DNA from: Streptomyces shenzhenensis
GTDB lineage: Bacteria > Actinomycetota > Actinomycetes > Streptomycetales > Streptomycetaceae
Length of the DNA: 64,000 nucleotides
Assembly (NCBI RefSeq): GCF_003688995.1
Contig: NZ_PENI01000042.1
Location: 22,619-86,618, forward strand
Direction of reading: 5' to 3'
This document shows positions 33,827 through 43,150 of this stretch, piece by piece (the stretch's first letter is position 1; the number at the start of each line of letters is the position of its first letter). Made by a program: the position numbers and the translations under genes. The notes beneath the pieces were generated by a model, which was given only the letters and a program-made list of their open reading frames with translations, was not told where the DNA came from and did not search any database.

Positions 33827-34696
33827 GTGCTGGAGCGGCTCAATCAGGCCATGGGGCATATCGAGGACCATCTCGGCGGGGAGGTCGACGTGGCCCGGCT
33901 GGCCCGGATCGCGGCCACGTCGGAGTACCACCTGCGCCGGATGTTCTCCGCGCTCGCGGGCATGCCGCTGTCGGAGTACGTCCGGCGCAGGCGGCTGACA
34001 GTCGCGGGCGCCGAGGTGCTCGCCGGGCGCGAGCCGCTCCTGGAGATCGCGGTGCGCTACGGCTACGGCTCGGGCGAGGCGTTCGCCCGGGCGTTCCGGG
34101 CCATGCACGGCGTCGGCCCGGGCGAGGCCCGCCGCACCGGTGCCGCGCTGGTCTCCCAGCCCCGGTTGGCCTTCCGCCTCACCGTCGAAGGGAGCAGCAG
34201 CATGCGTTATCGCGTAGTGGACCGGCCGGACTTCACCGTCGTCGGCCTCAAGGCCCGGGTGCCACTGGTGCATTCGGGACCGAACCGGGCGATCGTCGAC
34301 TTCGTCCGCGGGATCGCACCGGGGACCCTGGCGCGCCTGGAGAAGCTGTCGGACCAGGAGCCGCAGGGGATCGTCGCGGTCTGCGACGGCCTCGACCCGA
34401 GCCGCGCCGAGGGCACCGAACTCGACTACTACCAAGGGGTGATCACGTCCCCGGCGGCCCCCGCCCCCGAGGGCGCGACCGCGCTCCTCGTGCCGGGCGG
34501 CACCTGGGCGGTGTTCACGGTCTCCGGCCCGGCGCCGGAGGCCATCCAGTATCTGTGGCGGGATGTGTTCACGGAATGGTTCCCGGCGAACCCTTACCGC
34601 AGCCGTCCGGGACCGGAGATCCTGCGCACGCGTCTGTCGGCGGACGGGACCGAGGCCGACGCCGAGTTGTGGCTGCCGGTGGAGCGGGACGTGTGA
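33827..34696 (+). CDS. AraC-family regulator with GyrI-like effector domain
   Basis: 289 residues. The N-terminal 100 residues hold two AraC helix-turn-helices (VDVARLARIAATSEYHLRRM and IAVRYGYGSGEAFARAFRAM). Residues 125-289 form a GyrI-like small-molecule-binding domain (MRYRVVDRPDFTVVGLKARV, GGTWAVFTVSG, VERDV at the end). This HTH-first layout matches Rob/BmrR-like drug sensors. GTG 33827 follows AGGAAGG. No divergent efflux gene is adjacent, so its target is unknown. Confidence 0.9.
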   Translation: MLERLNQAMGHIEDHLGGEVDVARLARIAATSEYHLRRMFSALAGMPLSEYVRRRRLTVAGAEVLAGREPLLEIAVRYGYGSGEAFARAFRAMHGVGPGEARRTGAALVSQPRLAFRLTVEGSSSMRYRVVDRPDFTVVGLKARVPLVHSGPNRAIVDFVRGIAPGTLARLEKLSDQEPQGIVAVCDGLDPSRAEGTELDYYQGVITSPAAPAPEGATALLVPGGTWAVFTVSGPAPEAIQYLWRDVFTEWFPANPYRSRPGPEILRTRLSADGTEADAELWLPVERDV

Positions 34697-34697
34697 A

Positions 34698-34732
34698 CCC
34701 GGCCGCCGACGCACCCGGCGCCGGCGGCCGGG
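34698..34732. terminator. Terminator after AraC/GyrI gene
   Basis: Perfect 11-bp stem CCCGGCCGCCG / CGGCGGCCGGG starting 2 bases after the stop codon. Confidence 0.8.
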
Positions 34733-35110
34733 ACCCCCGAAAGGGTTGCGGACCCCGCCTACGGCTCGGGGCCGCGGTGGTGGGAGAGCAACGTGGTGCG
34801 ACCCCCGCCCGCTGACCGCCGCGGGCGCAGGACCGCCCCCGACGGGGGCGGGCCGACGCTGTTTGCGTTGCCACCCGCAAAGGCGCCGGGTCGCTGCTCG
34901 CCGGTCCCGGCCCGGCCCGCACGGGCCGCCATCCGGGTGATCCGGGCCCTCGCTCTCGGCGGCCCGGGGCGCCGGGAAATACAAGGTGGCGGCGGGCTGT
35001 CGAGCCGTCGTCGGTCTCGGGCGGAGTGGCAGCCCGACGGCGGCCGACCGAAACTGGCAGTGCGGTTCGTGATCAGGAAAGTGCGCAGGCAAACGTCCTC
35101 CAGGAGGTCG
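34733..35110 (+). promoter_or_regulatory. Upstream region of the Dap-NRPS locus
   Basis: No gene seen. It holds a CGCCCCCG/CGGGGGCG palindrome near 34831-34847 and TTTGCG-N8-CGCAAA (34862-34881), resembling the TTTGC-N7-GCAAA repeat at 17804. AGGAGG at 35102-35107 is the ribosome-binding site of the next gene. A promoter must lie here because a terminator precedes it, but I see no clear -35/-10 pair. Confidence 0.4.
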
Positions 35111-37720
35111 ATGGTGGAGCAGTCCGCCGACGTCTACATATCCGGGCCGGACGCAGCAGCCGTAGCCGGGGGTACCGGTACCGGCCCGACGAGGACAGAG
35201 ACCGAGCGCAGACTCGCCGAAGTCCTGACCGATGTGATGAAAACGGAAAGCGTCTCGGTCGACCGTCACTTCTTCGACGACCTCGGCGCCAACTCCATGG
35301 TCATGGCCCAGTTCTGCGCACGGGTCAGAAAGCGCGACGACCTGCCGTCGGCGTCCATGAAGGACGTCTACCGCAGCCCGACGATCCGGAGCCTCGCGGC
35401 GGCGCTCACCGAGGCCACGCCCGCTCCGGCCGGCGCGTCCCTGCCGGCCTCCCCGGCACCGTCGACGCCCACGGGCCCGCCGGCTCCGGCGCCCAGGGTG
35501 CGGCACATCCTGTGCGGCACCGCCCAACTCCTCATCTTCCTGGGCTACTCGTTCGTCGCCGGACTCATCACCGCGCGGGGCTACGAGTGGGTCGCCACCG
35601 GTTCAGGCCTCGTCGACACCTATCTGCGGGCGCTGCTCTTCGGAGCCATCGGGTTCACCGGCATGTGCCTGTTCCCGGTCGTCGCCAAGTGGCTGCTCGT
35701 CGGCCGCTGGAAGCCCCGGGAGTTCCCCGTCTGGGGCCTCGCCTATCTGCGCTTCTGGCTGGTCAAGGTGCTGCTGCACGCCAACCCGATGATCCTGTTC
35801 ATCGGCAATCCGCTGTACGTGCTCTATCTGCGGGCCCTCGGCGCGCGCGTCGGCAAGGGCGTCACGATCCTCTCGCACGGGGTTCCCGTCTGCACCGACC
35901 TGCTGACGATCGGCGACGGGGCGGTGATCCGCAAGGACTCCTCCTTCCTGTGCTACCGGGCGCACGCCGGACGCATCCAGACCGGCCCGGTCACCCTCGG
36001 CAGCAATGTGTTCGTCGGCGAGAAGACCGTCCTGGACATCGACACGGCGATGGGCGACGGGGCCCAACTCGGCCACGCCTCCGCCCTCTACCGCGGTCAG
36101 CGGGTCCCGGCCGGCGCACGCTGGCACGGCTCCCCGGCCCAGCCCACGCAGACCGACTACCTACGGGTCCCGCCGGCGCCATGCGGCGCACTGCGCCGGG
36201 CCTGGTTCGGCCTGGGCGCCCTGTTCCAGCTGTACTTCTTCTCCCTGCCGCTGTTCCTGGGCGGCACCTACCTGCTGTGCTCCGCCGTGCCTGCGATCGG
36301 CGACCGGCTGCGGGCGAACACCGCCGGGCTCCCCTCGGTGGTGCTGCTCACCGACGCGCTGGTGCTGTCCGTCATACTGTTCTTCGGCTTCACCGCCGTG
36401 GGCCTGGTGGCGCTGTTCGTCGTGCCGCGGCTGCTGAACCGGCTCATCGAGCCCGGCCGGGTCTACCCGCTCTACGGATTCCACTACGCGGTGCACCGGA
36501 CGATCGCCCGCATGACCAACGTCAAGTTCTTCGCCTGGCTCTTCGGCGACAGTTCCTACGTCGTGCCCTACCTCCGCGGACTCGGATACAACCTGCACCG
36601 GGTGCAGCAGACCGGGTCGAACTTCGGCTCCGAGTTCCAGCACGAGACACCCTTCCTCGTGTCCATCGGCAGCGGGACGATGGTGGCCGACGGGCTGTCC
36701 GTGCTGAACGCCGAGTACTCCAGCACGTCCTTCCGGGTGGTGAAGGCGTCGATCGGCCCGCGCAACTTCCTCGGCAACAACATCGCCTATCCCGCCGGCG
36801 GCAGAACGGGAGAGAACTGCCTGCTCGCCACCAAGGTGATGGTGCCCCTCGACGGCGAGATACGTGAGGGCGTGGGACTCCTCGGCTCGCCGTGCTTCGA
36901 GATCCCCCGGTCGGTGGAGCGGGACACCCGCTTCGACGATCTGCGGACCGGCGAGACCCAGCAGCGGCTGCTCGCGGCGAAGAACCGCCACAACCTCGGC
37001 ACGATGGCCCTGATGATGTGTGTCCGCTGGCTGCACGCCTTCGTGCTCACGGTCATCGGTCTCGTCTCCGTCGACCTGTACGGCGTCGTCGGACACGTGG
37101 TGATCGCCGGATATCTGGCCATCACCCTCGCGGCCACCACGCTCCACTACGTCCTGGCGGAACGCATCATCACCCGGTTCCGCCCGCTGCAACCGCGGCT
37201 GTGCTCCATCTACGACCCGTACTTCTGGTGGCACGAACGCGTGTGGAAGGTGCCGGACCAGTACCTCGAGATCTTCAACGGAACGCCCTTCAAGGCCCTC
37301 GTATGGCGAATGCTCGGCGTCCGCATGGGCCGCGCGGTCTTCGACGACGGGTGCTTCATCACGGAGCGGACGCTGGCCGCCCTCGGCGACGGCTGCACCC
37401 TGAACTCCGGGTCCAAGATCCAGTGCCACTCGCAGGAGGACGGCACCTTCAAGTCCGGCCGCACGGCGCTCGGCGCCGGCTGCACGCTCGGTGTCTCCGC
37501 CCATGTGCACTACGGCGTGACCCTGGGCGACGGCGCGGTGCTGGCGCCCGACTCGTTCCTCATGAAGGGCGAGGAGGTCCCCGCCCACGCGCAGTGGGGC
37601 GGGAACCCCGCCGCCGAACTGCCGGTCACCCCCGAGCCGTCCGCGGGCCCCGGCGCACCGACGGCGGCCCGGACAACGCCCACGTCGTCGGTCAACGACG
37701 CCATCGCGTCGGTGAGTTGA
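35111..37720 (+). CDS. PCP plus six-TM, three-domain polymerisation protein (Pls C-terminal half, NRPS terminal domain)
   Basis: 869 residues. Residues 30-95 are a peptidyl carrier domain with phosphopantetheine serine S62 (FFDDLGANSMVM). The rest is a membrane protein with three pairs of helices (about 140-200, 370-440, 640-700) alternating with three soluble left-handed beta-helix-like domains (TIGDGAVIRKDSSF, TMVADGLSVLNAEY, ALGDGCTLNSGSKI). This is the topology of the C1-C2-C3 half of epsilon-poly-lysine synthetase (NRPS terminal domain TIGR02353), which there is fused to an A domain. Here the A domain is in the next gene. ATG 35111 is close to AGGAGG (3 bases); GTG 35114 may be the real start. 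Proposed role: iterative amide formation on carrier-bound monomer at the membrane. Confidence 0.85.
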   Translation: MVEQSADVYISGPDAAAVAGGTGTGPTRTETERRLAEVLTDVMKTESVSVDRHFFDDLGANSMVMAQFCARVRKRDDLPSASMKDVYRSPTIRSLAAALTEATPAPAGASLPASPAPSTPTGPPAPAPRVRHILCGTAQLLIFLGYSFVAGLITARGYEWVATGSGLVDTYLRALLFGAIGFTGMCLFPVVAKWLLVGRWKPREFPVWGLAYLRFWLVKVLLHANPMILFIGNPLYVLYLRALGARVGKGVTILSHGVPVCTDLLTIGDGAVIRKDSSFLCYRAHAGRIQTGPVTLGSNVFVGEKTVLDIDTAMGDGAQLGHASALYRGQRVPAGARWHGSPAQPTQTDYLRVPPAPCGALRRAWFGLGALFQLYFFSLPLFLGGTYLLCSAVPAIGDRLRANTAGLPSVVLLTDALVLSVILFFGFTAVGLVALFVVPRLLNRLIEPGRVYPLYGFHYAVHRTIARMTNVKFFAWLFGDSSYVVPYLRGLGYNLHRVQQTGSNFGSEFQHETPFLVSIGSGTMVADGLSVLNAEYSSTSFRVVKASIGPRNFLGNNIAYPAGGRTGENCLLATKVMVPLDGEIREGVGLLGSPCFEIPRSVERDTRFDDLRTGETQQRLLAAKNRHNLGTMALMMCVRWLHAFVLTVIGLVSVDLYGVVGHVVIAGYLAITLAATTLHYVLAERIITRFRPLQPRLCSIYDPYFWWHERVWKVPDQYLEIFNGTPFKALVWRMLGVRMGRAVFDDGCFITERTLAALGDGCTLNSGSKIQCHSQEDGTFKSGRTALGAGCTLGVSAHVHYGVTLGDGAVLAPDSFLMKGEEVPAHAQWGGNPAAELPVTPEPSAGPGAPTAARTTPTSSVNDAIASVS

Positions 37721-37733
37721 GGAAGGTCATTCG

Positions 37734-40700
37734 ATGGGAGCGCACATGGGAACGGACCGGGAGTACTGGAGCCGTGTGCTGAGCGCCGGCGGCTGCACCG
37801 CGGTGCCGCGCTGGGTCGGCGAGCCCGTGGCGGGAGTGGCCGCGTACGAGACGGCGGCGCCGGACGACCTGACGGCGCAACTGCGGGCCATGGCCCGGGC
37901 GCTGAAGGTGCCGCTGAGCGCGGTGCTGCTCGCCGCGCACGCCAAGGTGCTCGCCGCCCTCTCCGCCGAGCACGAGGTGGTGACGGGCTATGCCGCCGGG
38001 CCGCGGCGCGCACCGCTGCCGTGCCGGCTGACCGTCGAGCCCGCCACCTGGCGCGCCCTGGTGGCCGCCGCGCAACGCGCCGAGTCCGACCTGCTCGCGC
38101 ACCGGGAGTTCCCGGTCGACGAGCTGTGGCGGGAGCTGCGGGTGGCGGGGCCGTCGTACGAGGTGGTGTTCGACCCGGACGGGACCGAGGGCGGACTGGT
38201 GGACGACGCAGTGCTGGGGGTCGGCTGGGCCGAGCGGGGCGGCCGGCTGGCGCTGCGGCTGCGGTACCGCACCCAGGTGCTCGACGCCGGGTACGTGGCC
38301 CGGGTCGGCGGCTACCACCTGGCCGCGCTGCGCCTGATGGCGGCCGACGTGGACGCCGAACACGCCCGGCAGAGCCTGGTGTCGGCCGACGAGGTGCACG
38401 AGCAGCTCGAAGGACTGGCCGGGCCCGGCCGGGTACTGCCGCAGGCGCGGGCGCACGAGCTGTTCGAGCAGCGTGCGCGGGCCCATCCGGACCGGGTCGC
38501 CGCGGTGTGCGGCGACCGGACCTGGACCTACGGCGAACTGAACGCCCGCGCGAACCAGTTGGCGCGCGCACTCCTGGCGCACGGGCTGGCGCGCGAGGGC
38601 GTCGTCGCCGTGGTCACCGAGCGCACCCTCGACTGGCTGGCCTCGGTGCTGGCGGTGTTCAAGGCCGGCGGGGTCTATCTGCCGATCGAACCGCACTTCC
38701 CCGCGGGACGCATCCTGGCAACGTTGTCGCGCGCCGGATGCCGGCTGGTGCTGACCGAGTCCGGCGGCACCGGCACCCTGGACGAGGCCCTGACCACCCT
38801 CCCGGACGTGGAGAAGCTGCTGATCGAGGGGGCGTACCGGGAGGGACACGACGACGGCGACGTCGGGGTGCGGGTCGCGCCCGGCCAACTGGCCTACATC
38901 TACTTCACCTCCGGCTCCACCGGTGAGCCGAAGGGCGCGATGTGCGAGCACGCGGGCATGCTCAACCATCTCTACGCCAAGATCGACGACCTGGGGATCA
39001 CCGAGGGACGCGTGGTCGCCCAGACCGCGCCGCAGTGCTTCGACATCTCGCTGTGGCAGCTGGTGTCGGCGCTGCTGGTCGGCGGCCGGACACTGCTGGT
39101 CGGCCAGGACGACGTCATGGACGTGGAGCGGTTCCTCGACACGCTCGTCGCGGGCCGGGTCGGCGTGGCGCAGGTCGTGCCCTCCTATCTGGAGGTCGTG
39201 GTCTCCTGCCTGGAGCAGCACCCCCGCGAACTGCCGGACCTGCGCTGTGTGTCGGTGACCGGCGAGGCGCTGAAGCGGGAGCTGGTCCAGCGCTGGTTCG
39301 CCGCCCAGCCCCGCGTCAAGCTGATCAACGCCTACGGGCTCACCGAGACCTCGGACGACACCAACCACGAGGTCATGGACAAGGTGCCCGAACGGGTGCT
39401 GCTCGGGCACGCGATCAACAACGTCCGGGTCTACGTCGTCGACGAGCAGCTGTCCCTGGTGCCGCTGGGCGCCCCCGGCCTGATCGCGTTCTCCGGCGTC
39501 TGCGTGGGGCGGGGCTACGTCAACGATCCCGAGCGGACCGCCGAGGCGTACCGCGAGGACCCGTACCGGCCGGGCGAGCGGCTCTACCTGGCGGGGGACT
39601 GGGGCCGCTGGCACCCCGGCGGAAAGCTGGAGTTCCTCGGCCGCCGGGACAGCCAGGTCAAGATCCGCGGGTTCCGCATCGAGATCGGTGAGATCGAGAA
39701 CACCCTGCTGCGGGTGGCCGGGGTGCGCGACGCCGCGGTCGTCGTCGCCGAACGCGCCGGCCGGAGCAAGCATCTGATCGCCTTCCACACGGGCCGCCGG
39801 CTGCCCACGGACGAGCTGCGCGAGGCGCTGGCCGCCGTTCTGCCCGGCTATATGGTCCCGTCGGCCTTCCACTGGCAGGACGCCCTGCCGCTGACCGCCA
39901 ACGGCAAGACCGACAAGAAGGCCCTGACCGCACTGGCCGAACGGACGGCGCCGCCCGCCGAGGACGACACCGCGGCGGAGCGCGACCGCGCCCCGCTCAG
40001 CCCGGCCGAACGGAAGCTGGCGGCCGTCTGGGCGGAACTGCTCGGCGTCCCCGAGCCGCAGATCGGCCGCCGTGACCACTTCTTCGACCGCGGCGCCACC
40101 TCCCTGACGGCAGTGAAGCTCACCATCGCCCTGGACCGCGCGGTGTCCCTCAAGGACATCACCCGGCACCCGGTGCTCGCGGACCTCGCCGCACTGCTCG
40201 ACGGCGCCGCCCGGCAGCCCGCCGAACTGCTCCAGCCGCTGGCGGAGCCGGACGGCACCGCGGCCTGCGCCCTGGTCTGCTTCCCCCACGCGGGCGGCAA
40301 CGCGGTCAACTACCAGCCGCTGGCGAGCGCGCTGGCCGGCAGCGGAACCGCGGTGTACGCCGTGGAACTGCCCGGCCACGACCCCGCCGTCCACGACGAG
40401 CCGTTCGCGCCGCTCGCCCGGGTGGCCGAGCGGGTGGCCGCCGAGATCACCGCCCGCGGCCTGACCCGGGTCATGCTGTGGGGCCACTCCGCGGGCGCCG
40501 CGACGGCCCTGGCGACGGCCGGGGTGCTCCAGGGCCGCGGTGTGGATGTCGTGCGGGTGTTCCTCGCGGCGCAGCTGCCCGGCACCCCCGCCGAGCGGCG
40601 TGCCGCCGCCGGTGAACTGACACAGCGCAGCGACGCCGAGATCGCGGCACGGCTGGCCGAGGACAGCGGCTATCCCGAACTCGCCGAGCTGAACGCCCGG

Positions 40701-40997
40701 CACGCCGAACGCGTCGGCGCCGCCTACCGGCACGACTGCGTGAGCGCGCACCACTACCTCGCCGACGCCCTGGAGGCCCCGCCCGGGGTGAAGCTGGCCG
40801 CGCCGGTCACCGTGGTCATGGCCGCCGACGACCCGAACACGGCCGGTGAGCCGGACCGGCACCGGGCCTGGCAGGCGCTGGCCGAACGGGTGGAGCTGCA
40901 CGAACTCCCCGACGGCGGCCACCACTTCCTGCGGACCCGCCCGGCCGAGGCGGCACGGGCCGTCCTCGGTGCCACCGCACCGCTGGCCTCCTCCTGA
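37734..40997 (+). CDS. NRPS: truncated C-like, A (diaminopropionate predicted), PCP, TE
   Basis: 1087 residues. Residues 1-230 resemble only the C-terminal lobe of a condensation domain, without HHxxxDG, so it cannot condense. The A domain (about 235-745) has YFTSGSTGEPKG and GRRDSQVKIRGFRIEIGEIE. By eye the specificity code is D-I-W-Q-S-T-A-D-D-K; two acidic pocket residues suggest a diamino acid. The PCP serine is S790 (FDRGATSLTAV). The TE has GHSAG with S919 and a late GGHHF histidine. SbnA/SbnB genes in the operon make 2,3-diaminopropionate the likely substrate. GAGGAAGG precedes ATG 37734. It would load its own PCP and perhaps the PCP of the upstream membrane protein. Confidence 0.88.
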   Translation: MGAHMGTDREYWSRVLSAGGCTAVPRWVGEPVAGVAAYETAAPDDLTAQLRAMARALKVPLSAVLLAAHAKVLAALSAEHEVVTGYAAGPRRAPLPCRLTVEPATWRALVAAAQRAESDLLAHREFPVDELWRELRVAGPSYEVVFDPDGTEGGLVDDAVLGVGWAERGGRLALRLRYRTQVLDAGYVARVGGYHLAALRLMAADVDAEHARQSLVSADEVHEQLEGLAGPGRVLPQARAHELFEQRARAHPDRVAAVCGDRTWTYGELNARANQLARALLAHGLAREGVVAVVTERTLDWLASVLAVFKAGGVYLPIEPHFPAGRILATLSRAGCRLVLTESGGTGTLDEALTTLPDVEKLLIEGAYREGHDDGDVGVRVAPGQLAYIYFTSGSTGEPKGAMCEHAGMLNHLYAKIDDLGITEGRVVAQTAPQCFDISLWQLVSALLVGGRTLLVGQDDVMDVERFLDTLVAGRVGVAQVVPSYLEVVVSCLEQHPRELPDLRCVSVTGEALKRELVQRWFAAQPRVKLINAYGLTETSDDTNHEVMDKVPERVLLGHAINNVRVYVVDEQLSLVPLGAPGLIAFSGVCVGRGYVNDPERTAEAYREDPYRPGERLYLAGDWGRWHPGGKLEFLGRRDSQVKIRGFRIEIGEIENTLLRVAGVRDAAVVVAERAGRSKHLIAFHTGRRLPTDELREALAAVLPGYMVPSAFHWQDALPLTANGKTDKKALTALAERTAPPAEDDTAAERDRAPLSPAERKLAAVWAELLGVPEPQIGRRDHFFDRGATSLTAVKLTIALDRAVSLKDITRHPVLADLAALLDGAARQPAELLQPLAEPDGTAACALVCFPHAGGNAVNYQPLASALAGSGTAVYAVELPGHDPAVHDEPFAPLARVAERVAAEITARGLTRVMLWGHSAGAATALATAGVLQGRGVDVVRVFLAAQLPGTPAERRAAAGELTQRSDAEIAARLAEDSGYPELAELNARHAERVGAAYRHDCVSAHHYLADALEAPPGVKLAAPVTVVMAADDPNTAGEPDRHRAWQALAERVELHELPDGGHHFLRTRPAEAARAVLGATAPLASS

Positions 40998-41040
40998 GCC
41001 CCCACCGTCCCCACAGGGGGGCAACCGAAAGGAAACCGAG

Positions 41041-42045
41041 ATGACGTCCTCTCCCCTGGCACCACCGCTCGACGTGGAGCAGGCGCCGGACCGTCCCCCG
41101 CTCCTGCACATCGACACGCCCGGTGACGCGCCGAGCTGGGCGGCCGAGCACCGCGACGCGCTGCGCGCGCAGGTCGCCGAGCACGGAGCGCTGCTCGTGC
41201 GCGGCCTGGGTCCGCGCACCCCGGAGCAGGTCGGCGCCGTCTTCGCGGCCCTGGCCGGCGGCCTCATGACCGAACGGGAGGCCTTCGCCCCCCGGGAGAC
41301 GTACAGCCCGGGGCTGTATTCCTCCTCCACCTGGCCCGCCAACCAGCCGATGTGCATGCATCACGAGCTGAGCTACACGCTGGAGGTCCCCGGCCTGATG
41401 CTCTTCGCGTGCCTGATCCCGCCCGGCGACGGCGGGGCGACCGCGGTGGCCGACGCGGAACAGGTGCTCCAGGCGCTGCCCAAGGCGCTCAGCGAGCGCT
41501 TCGAGCGCGAGGGCTGGCTGCTCACCCGCAGCTACAACGACGAGATCGGGGCGTCCCTCGCGGAGTCCTTCGGCACCGAGGACCACGCCGCCGTCGAACG
41601 CTACTGCCGCGCCCACGCCATCGACTTCACCTGGCAGCCCGACGGCTCCCTGCGCACCCGGCAGCTGCGCAGCGCCGTGGTCCGCCACCCGGTCACCGGA
41701 CGGCGCTGCTGGTTCAACCAGATCGCCTTCCTCAACGAGTGGACGCTGGCGCCCGAGGTGCGCGAGTACCTGGTGGACGAATACGGCGCGGACGGACTGC
41801 CGTTCAACACCTGCTACGGCGACGGCAGCCCGATCGGCGAGGACGTCGTCGCGCAGCTCAACACCACCTACGAGAGACTCACCCGACGCGAGCCCTGGCA
41901 GGCCGGCGACATACTGCTGGTCGACAACATCCGCACCGCGCACAGCAGGGAGCCGTACACCGGCGAGCGGCAGGTGCTGGTCTCCATGGCCGAGCCCCGG
42001 CGACTGGCCGACTGCGTCCCGACCCCGGAGGCGAGCGCGCGATGA
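41041..42045 (+). CDS. TauD/SyrP-like Fe(II)/2-oxoglutarate dioxygenase
   Basis: 334 residues, double-stranded beta-helix fold. The iron triad is H107-x-E109 (CMHHELSYT) with distal H301 (DNIRTAHSREP); an arginine follows in GERQVL for 2-oxoglutarate. Glu replaces the more common Asp, as in the clavaminate synthase-like group. SyrP-type relatives beta-hydroxylate carrier-bound amino acids, so it may hydroxylate Dap on the PCP. AGGAAA precedes the ATG. Its stop overlaps the sbnB start (ATGA). Free Dap, the loaded monomer or the product could all be substrate. Confidence 0.85.
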   Translation: MTSSPLAPPLDVEQAPDRPPLLHIDTPGDAPSWAAEHRDALRAQVAEHGALLVRGLGPRTPEQVGAVFAALAGGLMTEREAFAPRETYSPGLYSSSTWPANQPMCMHHELSYTLEVPGLMLFACLIPPGDGGATAVADAEQVLQALPKALSERFEREGWLLTRSYNDEIGASLAESFGTEDHAAVERYCRAHAIDFTWQPDGSLRTRQLRSAVVRHPVTGRRCWFNQIAFLNEWTLAPEVREYLVDEYGADGLPFNTCYGDGSPIGEDVVAQLNTTYERLTRREPWQAGDILLVDNIRTAHSREPYTGERQVLVSMAEPRRLADCVPTPEASAR

Positions 42046-43112
42046 CGAACGTCCTGTCCCCCGCCGCCGGGCGGGCCACCGGTCGGCCGGCACCCGTGCC
42101 GAGCTTCGCGGTGATCTCCGGAGCGCAGGTGCAGCAGGCCCTCGCCGGGCGCGAGCGGGAGATCGTGGATCTGGTCGAGGCCACCTACCGGCTGCACGGC
42201 GCCGGAGACACGGTCAATCCGCCGTCCTACTTCCTGCGCTTCCCGGACCGTCCCTCGGCGCGCATCATCGCGCTGCCGGCCTCGGTCGGCGGGCCCGCGC
42301 AGGTCGACGGCCTGAAGTGGATCTCCAGCTTCCCGGAGAACGTGGCATCGGGGCTGCCCCGGGCCTCCGCGGTCCTCATCCTCAACGACCACGACACCGG
42401 CTACCCGTTCGCCTGCCTGGAGAGCTCCGTCATCAGCGCGACCAGGACCGCGGCCTCGGCCGCGCTGGCGGCCGACCGGCTCAGCCGGGGCCGGTCCCGG
42501 CCCACCCGGATCGGGTTCTTCGGCACGGGGCTGATCGCCCGCTACACCCACACCTTCCTCGCGGGCACCGGCTGGACGTTCGAGACGATCGGCGTGCACG
42601 ACGTGTCCGCCGACAGCACCGCCGGGTTCTGCGGCTATCTGCGGGAGTCCGGCGCCGCCGGCGAGGTCACCGTCCACGACAGTGCCGAGGATCTGATCCG
42701 CTCCAGCGACCTGGTGGTGTTCGCCACCGTGGCCGGCCGCCCGCACGTCAGCGACCAGGGACTGTTCGCGCACCACCCGATCGTCCTGCATGTCTCGCTG
42801 CGCGACCTCGCCCCGGAGATCCTGCTCGGCGCGGCGAACTTCGTCGACGACATCGAGCACTGCCTGAAGGCGGACACGTCCGCGCATCTGGCCGAACAGC
42901 TCACGGGCGACCGCGACTTCCTGAACGGCACCCTCGACGACGTCCTGTGCAAGCGGGTCCTCCCGCCGGCCGACCGCACGGTGATCTTCTCGCCGTTCGG
43001 GCTCGGCGTCCTCGACCTCGCCGTCGGCAAGTATGTCTACGACGAAACAGCCCGGGCGGGTGACCTCCGCCTCATCGACGATTTCTTCCACGACCTGCGC
43101 CGGTACGGCTGA
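42042..43112 (+). CDS. sbnB: 2,3-diaminopropionate biosynthesis protein SbnB (ornithine cyclodeaminase family)
   Basis: 356 residues. The ornithine-cyclodeaminase/mu-crystallin fold is clear: substrate-side VDGLKWISSFPENVASGLPRA, then the dinucleotide motif IGFFGTGLIARYTH. SbnB oxidises N-(1-amino-1-carboxy-2-ethyl)-glutamate with NAD to 2-oxoglutarate and L-2,3-diaminopropionate. The NPPSYFLRF loop and HVSLRDLAPEI motif fit SbnB rather than true cyclodeaminase. Translationally coupled to the dioxygenase gene and followed by sbnA. Confidence 0.92.
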   Translation: MTNVLSPAAGRATGRPAPVPSFAVISGAQVQQALAGREREIVDLVEATYRLHGAGDTVNPPSYFLRFPDRPSARIIALPASVGGPAQVDGLKWISSFPENVASGLPRASAVLILNDHDTGYPFACLESSVISATRTAASAALAADRLSRGRSRPTRIGFFGTGLIARYTHTFLAGTGWTFETIGVHDVSADSTAGFCGYLRESGAAGEVTVHDSAEDLIRSSDLVVFATVAGRPHVSDQGLFAHHPIVLHVSLRDLAPEILLGAANFVDDIEHCLKADTSAHLAEQLTGDRDFLNGTLDDVLCKRVLPPADRTVIFSPFGLGVLDLAVGKYVYDETARAGDLRLIDDFFHDLRRYG

Positions 43113-43150
43113 CGCCCCCTTCCCTCAGCCCTGGCACCAGGAGGCCCACC

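Noticed and set aside
34793..35110. Longer N-terminus for the PCP-membrane protein
   Set aside because: The upstream 106 codons are Arg/Pro/Ala-rich, lack a ribosome-binding site and include what should be the promoter region; AGGAGG marks a start at 35111 or 35114.
37692..41357. An open frame of over 1200 codons antisense to the NRPS gene
   Set aside because: Its composition is Gly/Arg/His/Gln-rich without motifs, and the opposite strand carries a textbook NRPS. Long antisense frames are expected at this GC content; the same holds for 612-3155, 14304-17675 and 44292-46766.
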